In this document: positions 42,098 through 52,592 of the stretch, one piece after another | How the letters are laid out: each line of letters begins with the position of its first letter | Position numbering within the stretch: the first letter of the stretch is position 1 | DNA from: Bacteroidales bacterium | Lineage (GTDB): Bacteria > Bacteroidota > Bacteroidia > Bacteroidales > Muribaculaceae | Direction of reading: 5' to 3' | Length of the DNA: 64,000 bases | NCBI GenBank assembly: GCA_014800685.1 | Contig: JAAVFQ010000020.1 | Span: 1 to 64,000, forward strand | Notes under the pieces: generated by a model | What the model was told of the DNA's origin: nothing | Databases searched by the model: none | The model's input: the letters and a program-made list of their open reading frames with translations, nothing else | Program-made: the position numbers and the translations under genes

Positions 42098-45000
42098 TTA
42101 TTTAACCACTACCTTGGCTATCTTGTCACCGCTCTTGACGATGAAGACTCCGGCATCAGCAGGAATGCTCTGACGAGAATCGGTGATAGTAAGCTGGCGC
42201 ACGCACTTGCCGTCGGCTGTGAAGACTGCTACTTCGCGTCCGCTGAGACCGTTTACTATGATCTCGCCGTGACCACCATGAACGCCGTTGAGAGCATCCA
42301 CGTTGTCTACTCCGAGCGCATAGATATTGAGGCCTGTGCCGCGGGGTGAAGTGAACTCTTTGCCATCCTCACGGCGAACTACAGTGTGCACATAGTAGGA
42401 AGCATTGTTGTCGCCGAGTGCAGCGTCAGATACGCTTCTGTCTGCAGTGTGCCATGCCACGTTTTCGTATGAGCCCTTGAGGTCACCGCTGGTAGCGCGA
42501 CGATATACGTCGTAGCCTACGATCTCCCACTGCTTGGGAGTAGCGCGAGTGAAGGAGATGTCGTCAATCATAGCGTTGAACTGACCCCAGCTGCGATATA
42601 CGAACGCGAAATACTTGGCATCTTTGGGGAGGGTGAATGAGCACTCTTCCCAAACGTCAGTACCGCTCTTAGAGAAGGGACGGAGACGCTTCCATTCGCC
42701 GCAGGTCCATTCGTTGCCATTCTGAACGATTTCATTGCCGATCTCGCGAGAACCGGTAGAATACCAGATTTCTACAGTTTCGGTATACTGGCTGTCGCCT
42801 GTACAGAACTGGAAGGTGACGTCGGTGCCGCCTACCACCTCGGGTGAGATGAGCCAGTCGGCAGACTGAGTGGGATCTTCCACGCCTTCGATGAATGCAC
42901 ATGAGCGTGCCATGATGCAGTTCTTACCGCTGATCGGAGTGTAGCGCTCTGCGCCGAGGATGCCTACCTTGGTAGGATCGAACACCTGCCATCCGCAAGC
43001 CTTGTCGCTGTCGGGCCAGTTAGCACCTTCGATAGCGAAGGGTGTCTTCTCATCCATATCGACGTTGATCCAGTCGCCGATGTTACCGGTGATTTCGAAA
43101 GGAGTCTCAAACTCGAAGCTTTCGAGGTCGCCATATTCAGTATCGGGCTCATCCCAAGTGATGGTCGGAGTGTCGTGAGCATCATTCCAGGAGCCATACA
43201 TGTTGGTCACCAGAGGAAGCTGATTGTCGCGCAGTGCCACTGTGCATTCTCTGTGGTTGTTCATTTCCACCTGATCCTCCTCATCCTCGATATCTGCAGT
43301 CACCTTGAGCTCTTTATATTTCAGATACTCAGGCTTGATTTCGATAGGCATGCTGAAGGTGTAGTTGCCGGCGGGAGTAAGACGACGCACGGGAACGTCC
43401 ATGCGGCCAAGCTGGTCGCCATTGTCGCCGAAGTAGCGCACTACGAGAGTGGTACGGCCTGCTTCGAGACCGGAGTTGTTGACGATGATAGAATAAGTGG
43501 GTGTCTCACCTGCCCATGCTGATGCAGGACCGGACACACCGGTGATGCGGAAGTCATGGTCTACGTCCTGGTAGATGCGATAGTTGTCAAGGAGGCAGTA
43601 AGAATAGTCGCCGCCTGTGAGCTGACAACGCACGTAGAGCTGAACCCAGGGGCAGTTCTGGTAAGCTTCGGGAAGCACTTCATTCCAGTCTACCCAGTGG
43701 CTGTCACCGAGCTCTGAAGGACGGTCGGGATTGATGGTGAAGAGAAGCTCTTCCTGAGACTGACCGTAGCGACGACCGTAGATATACATAGTCGCTGCGT
43801 CGAAGTAATCCCAGTAGCGGATGCCGATACGGGTTTCATTGATACCGGTAGTAGTCACCTTGGGAGCACGGAGCTCACCCCAGCGGCTGCCGGCTGAAAG
43901 GGCTGTACAGATGAAGGCGCCGCCATTGAGGGCCGGGTCGCCGATGCCGAGACCTACACCGCTGCTGAGATGGCTGAAGGGACAATTGTCGAAGCCGTCT
44001 GTAGCCTTAAATCTCCAGGGGCCGGTGCTGAAGCTGGTTGATGTCGTGGGTGAGAATTCCTCTACCATGGGCACCTCATAGAGTGCGCCGAGGAACTCAT
44101 TGGCAAATTCGCTTCTTACTGAGCTACCCATTTCTGTCACAGCCACAGGGCCTACATAGTAAGACTGCTGCTTGCTTGTGTCGTAGGGAGTGAAGTCGAA
44201 GGTATTGCTGTGGGTTTCGCCTACCTTGCTGAGCGTAGCGCCGCTGAGGGTGCTTACTTCATAGAGGACGGTGTTGGGGTTGACCCATCCGCCGTTTACG
44301 CCGATGGTGACGGGATCCCAAGTGAGGTGAAGGGTCTTATTGTCGGCGCTTGCCTCGCCACGGATGTTCTGAGGCGCGAGCGGGGTGTCGATACCGAGAT
44401 AAGCACGATAGTTGCGCTTAACGGTTCTCTCACCTTTATAATAGGTGGTGACGTTGAAGAAGTTGAAACCGTCGGCATTAGAGTTCACCTTGAGCGAAAC
44501 CTTATCGCCGGGCTTGCCGCTTGCTTCAGCTGAGTCGCCGTTTTCACATTCAGCCTTGATGGTGATGTCGCCGGTGTCAGCTGCGAGGTCTGAGCCATCG
44601 ATAGCCTTGGTGGGCACGGTGCATTCGATAACTGCTGCGAGCTCGCCATCGGGACAGGGAGTGACAGTCACGTTTTCAGCTGCGCCGGGAGACTTGGAGG
44701 ATACGTTTTCAAGGCTGTTGACCTCGAAGTTCCAGAGCTTGATACCGCGGGAGTTGTTATAAGCAGCCTCGCCGGTGTAGAAGCCGATATAGTAGTCTCC
44801 GGCCTCGGGCACTGCGAAGAGTGCGTCGATGGTGAGAGGATTGTTCACTACGGCTGCCTCACGCTCTATGATGAGTTCGGTCATTGAAGCGGGATTAGCC
44901 TCCTTGCCGATGTAGACCTTCACGTTACACTGATTCTTCTCGCTTGTGGTGTAGAAGTTGGAGTAAGTGAACGCGAGCGAATAGAGATGCTCCTTGGAGG

Positions 45001-46879
45001 GGAAGCTCATCTTGGGGAGGAAGAGCCAGTTGTCGGGAGTGTCGGTATACTGCGATACGAAGAGACCCATTGCAGGCACCGCGCCGTCTACGAAGTTGAA
45101 GTCGTAGTTGCTTCTGCCGATATAGGTGCTGAAGAGGTTGGCCTGGTCAGCGGTGGGCACGAAAGTCTGGGGAAGTGCAAGTGCGCTACCGAGGACTTCT
45201 GAGATGGCCCTGCTGGGCTCTGAGGTCATGCCATTGGCAGTGGCTGTTACGGTGATAGCATAGCGGGTGAGGTCGCCGGGATTTTCAAAGGTGTATTTGC
45301 ACTCCTTGAGGGGCTCGGCATTCTGCTTCTTGCCATCGAGATATACGTCATATTCAAGGGCCTCTACATCCACATATCCTGCGTGGTAGCCCATTGCGCC
45401 GGGAGCGGTCCAGGTGAGAAGATCCTTGTCATACTTGACATTGGTGACAGCGAGAGGGTTGTCATTGCCAATCCAGCGTACGAGACGAGTTTCGGGGCCC
45501 TTCACGGTGCTTCCGTTAGCGAGCTTGAATTCAGGCACGATGGAGAATGAGTGGTTGCCCTGAGTGGTAGTGAAGGGCAGTGACACTTTCTGGCCGGGGG
45601 TGCATACCTGAGATGAAAGGAGCTCGTCGTCAAGATAAGCGCTCATGGTGAGCACCTCATTGTTGATAGCCGAGCCGTCATATACCTCTGCTGAAGCGGT
45701 GAATACAAATTCGCCGCTGAGAGAAGATTTCTCATGCTTGATTTCATCAATGACAGCCTGTGAGGGAGCGTTATCCTCTGCGTAAGACTCTATACAGTCG
45801 AGAGAAGCATAGTAGCCGAGGGGATTGAGCGACTCGCCGGCATAGCACTCCATATCCTCAACGTCCATGAATACGAGGTCCATGGAGTTGGAAGCCTGAT
45901 TCTGATATACGGAGACAAATGCACGGTCCTTGGGGCTGTAGGTGAGGGGCTGAGAATATCCCTGCTCGGGGATAAACTTGAACTCATCCTGAGAGATGTC
46001 GGTAGAGAACTGCTTCACTTCCACGAGTGTGGGAGAGAACTCCTGAGGCACGATATACATCTTGCCGCTTGACTTGATGGTATAAAGCTCGCCGTCATTG
46101 GGGTTGTAGCAGAGGCTGGCCGCCATGCCGGGCACGCGGGTGGACTCGAGGTTGCCGAGATATTCCTTCCTGGGGGTTGCACCGGTGAGGTCAATCTCGT
46201 AGAGCTCGGAAGTGGTGCCGGTGGCAAGGTTCATGCCGAGTCCGTAGAACTTCTTCTTCTCGGGATTGTAGGTAAGCGCATAGTAGAATCCGGAGATGTC
46301 TCCTGCGCCCCATTCGATATTATCGAGCTGCTGGCCTGACTCAAGGTCGATGCGACGCCAGTAGGAAGCGAGCTCGTTGGTGACCATGTTCTGAGTATAG
46401 GCCGGTATGTATACGATACCGTCTACGATGCAGGTGGTCAGATAGTTGTAGTCTTCACCAAGGCTATACTCCACACCTCTGTAAATCTGAGAGAAACGGC
46501 CGGTGGCAAGATCCACTTCGCCAAACATGGCGGCGTTGAGCCCGGCAGCCATGGAGTGAGAGGGCACGAGCGCATAGGCTTTACCCCTGGGAGCCTCAGC
46601 CGAACGGGTGGCGAGGTGATTGATAGCTTTGGGTGCTGATTTTGTAGGAATTTCCATCTGACCGGAGGGGCCGATGAGGCTTTCCGTCGTCAGACGCATA
46701 CGCTGATTGAGGCGCTGCAGATTCAGAATCTGCCGGCGATTTTCCACCTTTACCTTATTGGGAGCATAAGTAGCGCCGGGAAGCTCCTGACGCTTGTACT
46801 CATTCTCCGCCGTAAGGGGGAGCGCCACAGCTGCGACCGCGAGAGCGGTGGCAGACCATTGCAATAACATTCGTTTCAT
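42098..46879 (-). CDS. Giant secreted multidomain protein, T9SS-like tail
   Basis: A 1593-residue protein (signal peptide about 1-24, ALPLTAENEYKRQE). The N-terminal third is a repeat region with beta-propeller-like strands (GKMYIVPQEFSPTL and similar). The middle holds FN3-like blocks with GNDNPLAVTNVKYDKDLLTW and GAPG-type loops. A choice-of-anchor/MAM-like domain lies near 1370-1470 (SKSGTDVWEECSFTLPKDAK, YFAFVYRS). The C-terminal 70 residues end in GVFIVKSGDKIAKVVVK, a type IX sorting tail. It is paralogous to 47389-52128 and divergent from it. Its role is unknown; surface adhesion or polymer binding are guesses. Confidence 0.8.
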   Translation of the reverse strand: MKRMLLQWSATALAVAAVALPLTAENEYKRQELPGATYAPNKVKVENRRQILNLQRLNQRMRLTTESLIGPSGQMEIPTKSAPKAINHLATRSAEAPRGKAYALVPSHSMAAGLNAAMFGEVDLATGRFSQIYRGVEYSLGEDYNYLTTCIVDGIVYIPAYTQNMVTNELASYWRRIDLESGQQLDNIEWGAGDISGFYYALTYNPEKKKFYGLGMNLATGTTSELYEIDLTGATPRKEYLGNLESTRVPGMAASLCYNPNDGELYTIKSSGKMYIVPQEFSPTLVEVKQFSTDISQDEFKFIPEQGYSQPLTYSPKDRAFVSVYQNQASNSMDLVFMDVEDMECYAGESLNPLGYYASLDCIESYAEDNAPSQAVIDEIKHEKSSLSGEFVFTASAEVYDGSAINNEVLTMSAYLDDELLSSQVCTPGQKVSLPFTTTQGNHSFSIVPEFKLANGSTVKGPETRLVRWIGNDNPLAVTNVKYDKDLLTWTAPGAMGYHAGYVDVEALEYDVYLDGKKQNAEPLKECKYTFENPGDLTRYAITVTATANGMTSEPSRAISEVLGSALALPQTFVPTADQANLFSTYIGRSNYDFNFVDGAVPAMGLFVSQYTDTPDNWLFLPKMSFPSKEHLYSLAFTYSNFYTTSEKNQCNVKVYIGKEANPASMTELIIEREAAVVNNPLTIDALFAVPEAGDYYIGFYTGEAAYNNSRGIKLWNFEVNSLENVSSKSPGAAENVTVTPCPDGELAAVIECTVPTKAIDGSDLAADTGDITIKAECENGDSAEASGKPGDKVSLKVNSNADGFNFFNVTTYYKGERTVKRNYRAYLGIDTPLAPQNIRGEASADNKTLHLTWDPVTIGVNGGWVNPNTVLYEVSTLSGATLSKVGETHSNTFDFTPYDTSKQQSYYVGPVAVTEMGSSVRSEFANEFLGALYEVPMVEEFSPTTSTSFSTGPWRFKATDGFDNCPFSHLSSGVGLGIGDPALNGGAFICTALSAGSRWGELRAPKVTTTGINETRIGIRYWDYFDAATMYIYGRRYGQSQEELLFTINPDRPSELGDSHWVDWNEVLPEAYQNCPWVQLYVRCQLTGGDYSYCLLDNYRIYQDVDHDFRITGVSGPASAWAGETPTYSIIVNNSGLEAGRTTLVVRYFGDNGDQLGRMDVPVRRLTPAGNYTFSMPIEIKPEYLKYKELKVTADIEDEEDQVEMNNHRECTVALRDNQLPLVTNMYGSWNDAHDTPTITWDEPDTEYGDLESFEFETPFEITGNIGDWINVDMDEKTPFAIEGANWPDSDKACGWQVFDPTKVGILGAERYTPISGKNCIMARSCAFIEGVEDPTQSADWLISPEVVGGTDVTFQFCTGDSQYTETVEIWYSTGSREIGNEIVQNGNEWTCGEWKRLRPFSKSGTDVWEECSFTLPKDAKYFAFVYRSWGQFNAMIDDISFTRATPKQWEIVGYDVYRRATSGDLKGSYENVAWHTADRSVSDAALGDNNASYYVHTVVRREDGKEFTSPRGTGLNIYALGVDNVDALNGVHGGHGEIIVNGLSGREVAVFTADGKCVRQLTITDSRQSIPADAGVFIVKSGDKIAKVVVK

Positions 46880-47213
46880 ACTTATATATTAGGTATTGTT
46901 AGTGTCGTCATAGGCACATCAAGATGCTCAAAGAGACTCTTTCTGCTCTCTTCATCTTTTATGTGGCTTGAATAATGGGTGTCCTTAGAGCAGGCTCTCG
47001 GCTATATTGAGTTAATTTGTGAAAATGCTATCTTAAAATCCCTTTTCACACGTCTAAATCCTTAAGAGCGGTTTGTTCTAAAAACGTTGCAAGTTACCAA
47101 AAAATTTTAATCCACACAAGAAATTTCACGCCCGATTAACACACTTTAACGTTTCGCCGACCAATCACGTTTTAGACAATTTCCCTCTTTTTTAAAATTA
47201 TTACCCAATTTTT
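46880..47213. other. Intergenic region between the two giant paralogs
   Basis: AT-rich DNA with no gene. On the minus strand a weak promoter candidate (TTG, 20 nt, TAACTTGC near 47095) would give a leader of about 210 nt for the gene at 42098-46879. I saw no hairpin of note. Confidence 0.4.
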
Positions 47214-47245
47214 TTTGATAATCAGGAATATTTTTACTAACTTCG
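47214..47245 (+). promoter_or_regulatory. Promoter of the second giant gene
   Basis: TTTG (47214-47217), 20 nt, TAACTTCG (47238-47245), one mismatch from the -7 consensus. The leader would be about 137 nt. Confidence 0.55.
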
Positions 47246-47388
47246 CGTCAAAACCCAGACCAACATTTACAACAAAAGTCTATCAGAACAACCTAAATTT
47301 CAAGTATAGCATAAATCATTTATCGAAATACAGACATTTGTTTATCACAAACAATATTTTTTATAACATACAAATTAACTACAAATCC

Positions 47389-50300
47389 ATGACAAGCAAA
47401 ATCCTGACACTGGGCCTTGCCGCCCTTATCGGATGCTCCGCTCTTTTACCGGCGGATGCCGTGGCCAAAAAGCACCAGAGAGTGCTCGGCGACGGCTCTC
47501 TACCCATGGTGAAGGGCGTTGACAAAAATTCCCCGATGGCTCGGCATCGAGCCGAACGCGGCACCAGACAGCTTAACAGTCTGCATGCCGAACGCTCCGG
47601 TCTCCTCGACCTGCGTCGCTACAAACCTATGAAGGAGCGCGCTGCCTCCACTCGCTCTATGACCAATCCCCGCGGTCATTTCATCGGCGCTGTGGGCTCT
47701 TACGCCGCTATGGAGTATTTCAACCAGGCCTTCCTCGGCACTATCGATGCCAAAACCGGCCACGTGGAAAGCCTCTTCACTTCCGGCGCTCTGCTCAATG
47801 GCAACGACTATGACATCCAGGGTGGATTCGTGCGAAACGGTATCTATTACACCTGTCTGCTCGAAGGTGACGACCAGGTGGTGTGGGCCCGCTTCGACAT
47901 CGAAACCGGAAGCCAGCTCCCTCCCATCAGATTTGACTCTTCGGCTTTCGCTTATGCCTATTCCATGACCTACAATGAGGCTGAAGACCTCGTCTATTGC
48001 CTCTCTATCGACCTCACGAGCGGCGCCGACAATATGCTGGTGGTCTTCAATCCCGCAGGCAACTTCGACCTCGTCTCGGCCGTCAACCTCAACACCTCTA
48101 ACTTCGTAGCCGGCATTGCCTATAACCCTAAAGACCAGCAGGTATATGCCTTTGACGACTCCGGACGCATCTCCATAGTGGAGAGTGGCAAGCCCACTCT
48201 TATCGAGGCCGGCGAATTCCTCGGCGATGATGTGCCCATCGATAGCGGCGTGGCTACTCAGGTCTGCTATAGCCCTCTGGATGAATGCTTCGCCATGGTG
48301 GTCCGCGACCCGGTGAGAAAAATCATCCGTCTGGGCTTCTTCTCTGATGAAGACAACGAAGAGGCCGGCCTCTCAGCCTGGGAGATTATGGATGGTCCCG
48401 AACTTGGCAGCGCCCAGTATGTCACCCCCTATTTCATCTCTCTTGACTGCACTGACCCCTTCGCCGATAACGATGCCACAGAGATTCCCGCCGTTCCTAC
48501 CATCAACTTCGAGAAGAACGCACTCTCCGGCACCATAACTGTCACTGTCCCCTCCTACTACTATAGCGGCGCCTCTATCCCCGCTACCGAGAAGGTGAAA
48601 ATGACAGTCAATATCGATGACAAAGAGGCTCTCGCCGGAGACTTCGCTCCCGGCTCCGTGCAGACCATCAATTCCACTCTCGCTCAGGGCGAACACGTGA
48701 TGACCATCTCCTGCCTCACAAATGGCGAGAAGAGCCCCGTGAGAACCATTAATTTCTATGTGGGCAACGACAACCCGAAGGCTGTCACCAACCTCAACCT
48801 TGATGGCAACACTCTCACCTGGACCGCTCCCGGCGACAAGGGTGTGCACAATGGCTACGTAGACACGGCTGCTCTCACCTACGACGTCCTTATCGGCGGC
48901 AAGAAGCAGAATAGCGAGCCTATCACTGCCACTACCTATACTTTTGAAGTGCCCGCCGACCTCCAGTACACCACAATCGAGGTTATCGCTTCTGCCAACG
49001 GCGTAAGCTCTGCCGCCACCTCTACCGTACAGGTTATCGGACGCGCTCTTGACCTCCCCGTGATGCTTGAGCCCACCGTCGAGGAGTCTGACCTCTTCCA
49101 GATCATCAACGCTCCCGGCCACGACTCAATGTTCTTCCTTGATCAGGACCAGGGCTTCAACATGTTCCGCTGCTACGTAGGCTCGGCCGATACCGCCGAC
49201 AACTGGCTCTTCCTCCCCGTAGCTCACTTCCCCACCGTAGACCACCTCTACAATTTCGCCTTCACTTACGCCAATGGTATGTATGAGGGTAAAGAGCGTC
49301 TTGACATCTATCTGACCAAGAAGGTGACCACCGAGACTTCCGGCATGGTCAACATCATGCATCAGACCAGCCTTGACTCTCCCGACCCCAAATACTTCTC
49401 GCTCAACTTCGGTATCCCTGAAGCCGGCGACTGGTATATCGCTTTCCATTGCACCAGCCACGGTGAAAGCGGCGGTGGCGTCTCTCTCTGGGACTTCGCC
49501 ATCAATGGTCTCACCGGCTCTTCCGACGTGCCCGGCGACCCCCAGAACGTGACCTTCACTCCCGCTCCTCTCGGCGCTCTCAGCACCAAGATTGACATCA
49601 CTGCGCCTGTGAAGAATATCATCGGCAAGGATCTCGATGCCTCTTCCGACATCACCTTCACCGTGAAGTGCGGCGAAAACACCGTAACTGCTACCGCTAA
49701 GCCCGGACAGGTGGCTTCTACTGAAATCGCTGTCCCCTCCAACGGCTATGCCACATTCGAGATTACTCCCTCCAACAGCAAGGGTAGCGGTCTGGCTCGC
49801 GATTATCGCCACTATGTAGGACTCGACCGTCCTCTCTGCCCCACTAACATCAAGTGTGAGCCTCTGGACGACAACATGAACGTCAACATCACCTGGGACC
49901 GTCCCGGCAACGTCGGCGAGAATGGCGGATACGTGGATGCCGATGCTCTTGATTATCGCGTCTACAATGTCACCGGCGCCGCTTACCAGCAGCTTGGTGT
50001 CACCAAAGACCTCAACTACAAATTCACCGCTGCCGAGAAGCAGGAAATCTATAACCTCGGCCCTGCTGCCTTCAATGAGGTGGGCGAGTCCAGATTCTCT
50101 CAGTTTGTCAATGACATCCTCGGCAAGCCTTATCTGCTCCCGATGGTAGAGGAGTTCGGCAACAATGCCTTCAGCTACGAGCCCTTCTATCTCAACCTCA
50201 CCCCTCCCTTCGAGAACTGTGCTATCCAGCCTATCACCTCCGTTCTCTCACCCTCTTACGAGCACGGATGTACCACTGACTGCGAAGATGGTGCCATCAT

Positions 50301-52128
50301 CGTCTACAACACAAGCCGTCACAACTGCCAGGGCGAACTCGTTCTCCCCAAATTCAGCACTAAGAGCGTGGAGGATGCTACCTTCTCACTCCGCATGATT
50401 GACTTCAAAGATGCTCCCGAAGTAGAACTCTGGGGACGCTGCGCAGGCAACAATGACCTCAAGCTCTTCGGCAAGTTCACTCTCAATCATCCCGCCAAGG
50501 GAGAATGGGTAGACGCTGAAGTGGTCATCCCCGCTGAATATCTCGACAAGGGCTGGGTGCAGTGCGTACTTCGCTTCAACCTGACCACCGCAGCTGCCGA
50601 GTATGCCTTCATCGACGGCTACTCAGTGTCACAGAACATTGACACCGACCTCGGCATCAAGAGCGTCTCAGGCGCAAGCACAGTCTACACCGGCGAGCAG
50701 TATTCCTACTCTATCAATATGGTAAATGGCGGTAAGGAACTTCTCCGCGTAGGCCAGGGCTCTCTTGAGATCTCACTTCTCGACAAGGATGGCAACCGCC
50801 TCACCTATCAGAAGATGTCTACTCCCCGTATCCTCCCCGTCACCGACATCTTCTTCAACTACGACGTTCATGTGCTGGAGAACTATGCCGCAGTCTCTCC
50901 CCTCACCCTCGAAGTGAAGGCATACGTGGATGGCGACGAAGTGGAATGGAACAATAACGCTTCTGTCACTATCAACGTGCGCGACAACGAGGCTCCCGTG
51001 GTGCGCGACCTCACCGCCAAGTGGGATGACGACTACTCAAAAGTAGACCTCTCATGGAGCGAGCCTGACCTCGACCACTCCGGCTATGACGGCTTCGAGC
51101 TCCTTCAGGGCTTTGACAATAGCGACAAGCTCGGTCAGTTTGTCAATGTCGACATGGACAAGAAGATACCTTTCTGCTTCGATGGTCTCCGCTGGGAGGG
51201 CGACAACACCCCGATGGCTTGGCAGGTGATCGACACCGATGAGGTATATCCCTGGAAGAACGACCCGCGTCTGGGCGCTCACGGCGGCCACAAGTATCTT
51301 ATGGCCCGTAACCCTGAGTATGACCTCAATACCGACGAGAACAAGACTCAGGCTGCCGACTGGCTCATTTCTCCCGAAGTGGTGCCCGGCTCAGAGCTCA
51401 CTTTCTGGTATGGCACTATCGACTCTTCTCTCACCGAGTATATCGAACTCTGGGTGTCTTCTACCGATGACACTCTCGGCGATGAGATTGTAAAGGCAAG
51501 CGAGGAGACAAGCGTAGGCGCTACTTGCGGTTCATTCCGCTATGTACGCACCTTCTCCAAGTCAGGAGAAGACGCATGGGAGGAAGTGAAAGTAACGCTT
51601 CCGGCCGATGCCAAGTATTTCGCTCTCGTATATCGTTCTATCGACGGCTTCGGCGTAATGCTTGACGACCTCACATTTGACCAGGCCAAGACTGTCCGCT
51701 CCGAACTCGACCACTATGCTATCTGGTCTCTCACCAACAATGACTGGAAGACCTGGGCATGCGTAGCCGATGATCTCCACACTACTAACTTTACCGACAC
51801 CAAGGCAAGCAAGGATGTCACCAACACTTACTACGTGATAACCTACGTGAAGAGTGGCGATTCCTTCGTTGGCGGTCCGAAGTCTAATCCTGCTAAGGTG
51901 TATGGCCTCGGTGCTGAAAGCATTGACAATGCACAGCGCGGTGTGAGCGGCGACAAGGGTCAGATCATCATCCGCGGATATGAGGGCAACGTAGCCCGCA
52001 TCTTCATGGCTGACGGACGCCTCGTGCGTGAGACTACTCTGACCTCAGAGTCTCAGAACATCAGCCTCGCTCCCGGCATCTACGCCGTGAGAATCGGCAA
52101 GGCAGACTATAAGGTTATCGTGAAGTAA
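47389..52128 (+). CDS. Giant secreted multidomain protein, T9SS-like tail (paralog)
   Basis: A 1579-residue protein from ATG 47389. The upstream frame to 47215 lacks a plausible start and would cross the promoter. Its signal segment TLGLAALIGCSALLPADAVA could be cleaved after DAVA, or act as a lipobox (LIGC). Domain order matches the minus-strand paralog: propeller-like region, FN3-like blocks (GNDNPKAVTNLNLDGNTLTW, then GYVDTAALTYDVLIGGKKQN), the anchor domain (FSKSGEDAWEEVKVTLPADA) and tail GIYAVRIGKADYKVIVK. The strong C-ending codon bias suggests high expression. Confidence 0.8.
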   Translation: MTSKILTLGLAALIGCSALLPADAVAKKHQRVLGDGSLPMVKGVDKNSPMARHRAERGTRQLNSLHAERSGLLDLRRYKPMKERAASTRSMTNPRGHFIGAVGSYAAMEYFNQAFLGTIDAKTGHVESLFTSGALLNGNDYDIQGGFVRNGIYYTCLLEGDDQVVWARFDIETGSQLPPIRFDSSAFAYAYSMTYNEAEDLVYCLSIDLTSGADNMLVVFNPAGNFDLVSAVNLNTSNFVAGIAYNPKDQQVYAFDDSGRISIVESGKPTLIEAGEFLGDDVPIDSGVATQVCYSPLDECFAMVVRDPVRKIIRLGFFSDEDNEEAGLSAWEIMDGPELGSAQYVTPYFISLDCTDPFADNDATEIPAVPTINFEKNALSGTITVTVPSYYYSGASIPATEKVKMTVNIDDKEALAGDFAPGSVQTINSTLAQGEHVMTISCLTNGEKSPVRTINFYVGNDNPKAVTNLNLDGNTLTWTAPGDKGVHNGYVDTAALTYDVLIGGKKQNSEPITATTYTFEVPADLQYTTIEVIASANGVSSAATSTVQVIGRALDLPVMLEPTVEESDLFQIINAPGHDSMFFLDQDQGFNMFRCYVGSADTADNWLFLPVAHFPTVDHLYNFAFTYANGMYEGKERLDIYLTKKVTTETSGMVNIMHQTSLDSPDPKYFSLNFGIPEAGDWYIAFHCTSHGESGGGVSLWDFAINGLTGSSDVPGDPQNVTFTPAPLGALSTKIDITAPVKNIIGKDLDASSDITFTVKCGENTVTATAKPGQVASTEIAVPSNGYATFEITPSNSKGSGLARDYRHYVGLDRPLCPTNIKCEPLDDNMNVNITWDRPGNVGENGGYVDADALDYRVYNVTGAAYQQLGVTKDLNYKFTAAEKQEIYNLGPAAFNEVGESRFSQFVNDILGKPYLLPMVEEFGNNAFSYEPFYLNLTPPFENCAIQPITSVLSPSYEHGCTTDCEDGAIIVYNTSRHNCQGELVLPKFSTKSVEDATFSLRMIDFKDAPEVELWGRCAGNNDLKLFGKFTLNHPAKGEWVDAEVVIPAEYLDKGWVQCVLRFNLTTAAAEYAFIDGYSVSQNIDTDLGIKSVSGASTVYTGEQYSYSINMVNGGKELLRVGQGSLEISLLDKDGNRLTYQKMSTPRILPVTDIFFNYDVHVLENYAAVSPLTLEVKAYVDGDEVEWNNNASVTINVRDNEAPVVRDLTAKWDDDYSKVDLSWSEPDLDHSGYDGFELLQGFDNSDKLGQFVNVDMDKKIPFCFDGLRWEGDNTPMAWQVIDTDEVYPWKNDPRLGAHGGHKYLMARNPEYDLNTDENKTQAADWLISPEVVPGSELTFWYGTIDSSLTEYIELWVSSTDDTLGDEIVKASEETSVGATCGSFRYVRTFSKSGEDAWEEVKVTLPADAKYFALVYRSIDGFGVMLDDLTFDQAKTVRSELDHYAIWSLTNNDWKTWACVADDLHTTNFTDTKASKDVTNTYYVITYVKSGDSFVGGPKSNPAKVYGLGAESIDNAQRGVSGDKGQIIIRGYEGNVARIFMADGRLVRETTLTSESQNISLAPGIYAVRIGKADYKVIVK

Positions 52129-52160
52129 GCATAACCTTTCTGACTTACATATATATTAAG

Positions 52161-52194
52161 GGAGGCCGCCCGGAATGATTCCGGAGCGGCCTCC
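52161..52194 (+). terminator. Strong terminator of the second giant gene
   Basis: GGAGGCCGC (52161-52169) pairs with GCGGCCTCC (52186-52194). Inside, CCGGAA pairs with TTCCGG around TGA. It is followed by TCTTTATATT, about 30 bases after the stop codon. Confidence 0.85.
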
Positions 52195-52263
52195 TCTTTA
52201 TATTATGGCGACGGTATCTTTATATTATGGCGCCGGGTATAGATTGAGTCTGAGCATAGAGTC

Positions 52264-52536
52264 TCAGCGGCGTCTGCGCGCTATCAGACTTTTCAGCCCC
52301 TTTGCTCCGAGCACGGCAAGCCCGGAATATTGCGTGGCCTTGGCAAGCCCGAAAAAGAGCACCCACAGCCCGCTCTTCATGCCGATGGATATAGGCAGGG
52401 CCATCTGCGCAAAGGAGATGATATAGCAGAGAGCACAGCAGACCAGAAGCATAATACCGGTGCGATAAGAGAGGTGTGAAAGCCGGACTTTAATGTTGCG
52501 GATAATCGCTGCGAAACGTTTGCGAAAATCAATCAT
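52264..52536 (-). CDS. Small membrane protein of unknown function
   Basis: Ninety residues from MIDFRKRFAAIIRNIKV, with a basic N-terminus, two hydrophobic segments (IMLLVCCALCYIISFA and LWVLFFGLAKATQYSGLAVL) and a basic tail LIARRRR. The longer frame to 52563 has a weaker start. It lies directly downstream of lrp and may share its transcript. No family is recognised. The absence of conserved motifs leaves some chance that it is not expressed. Confidence 0.55.
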   Translation of the reverse strand: MIDFRKRFAAIIRNIKVRLSHLSYRTGIMLLVCCALCYIISFAQMALPISIGMKSGLWVLFFGLAKATQYSGLAVLGAKGLKSLIARRRR

Positions 52537-52592
52537 GAGGCTGTAAGCGAAAGGTTTTCTCACACTATTTTAAAGATAGAGGGGAGGGAGTA

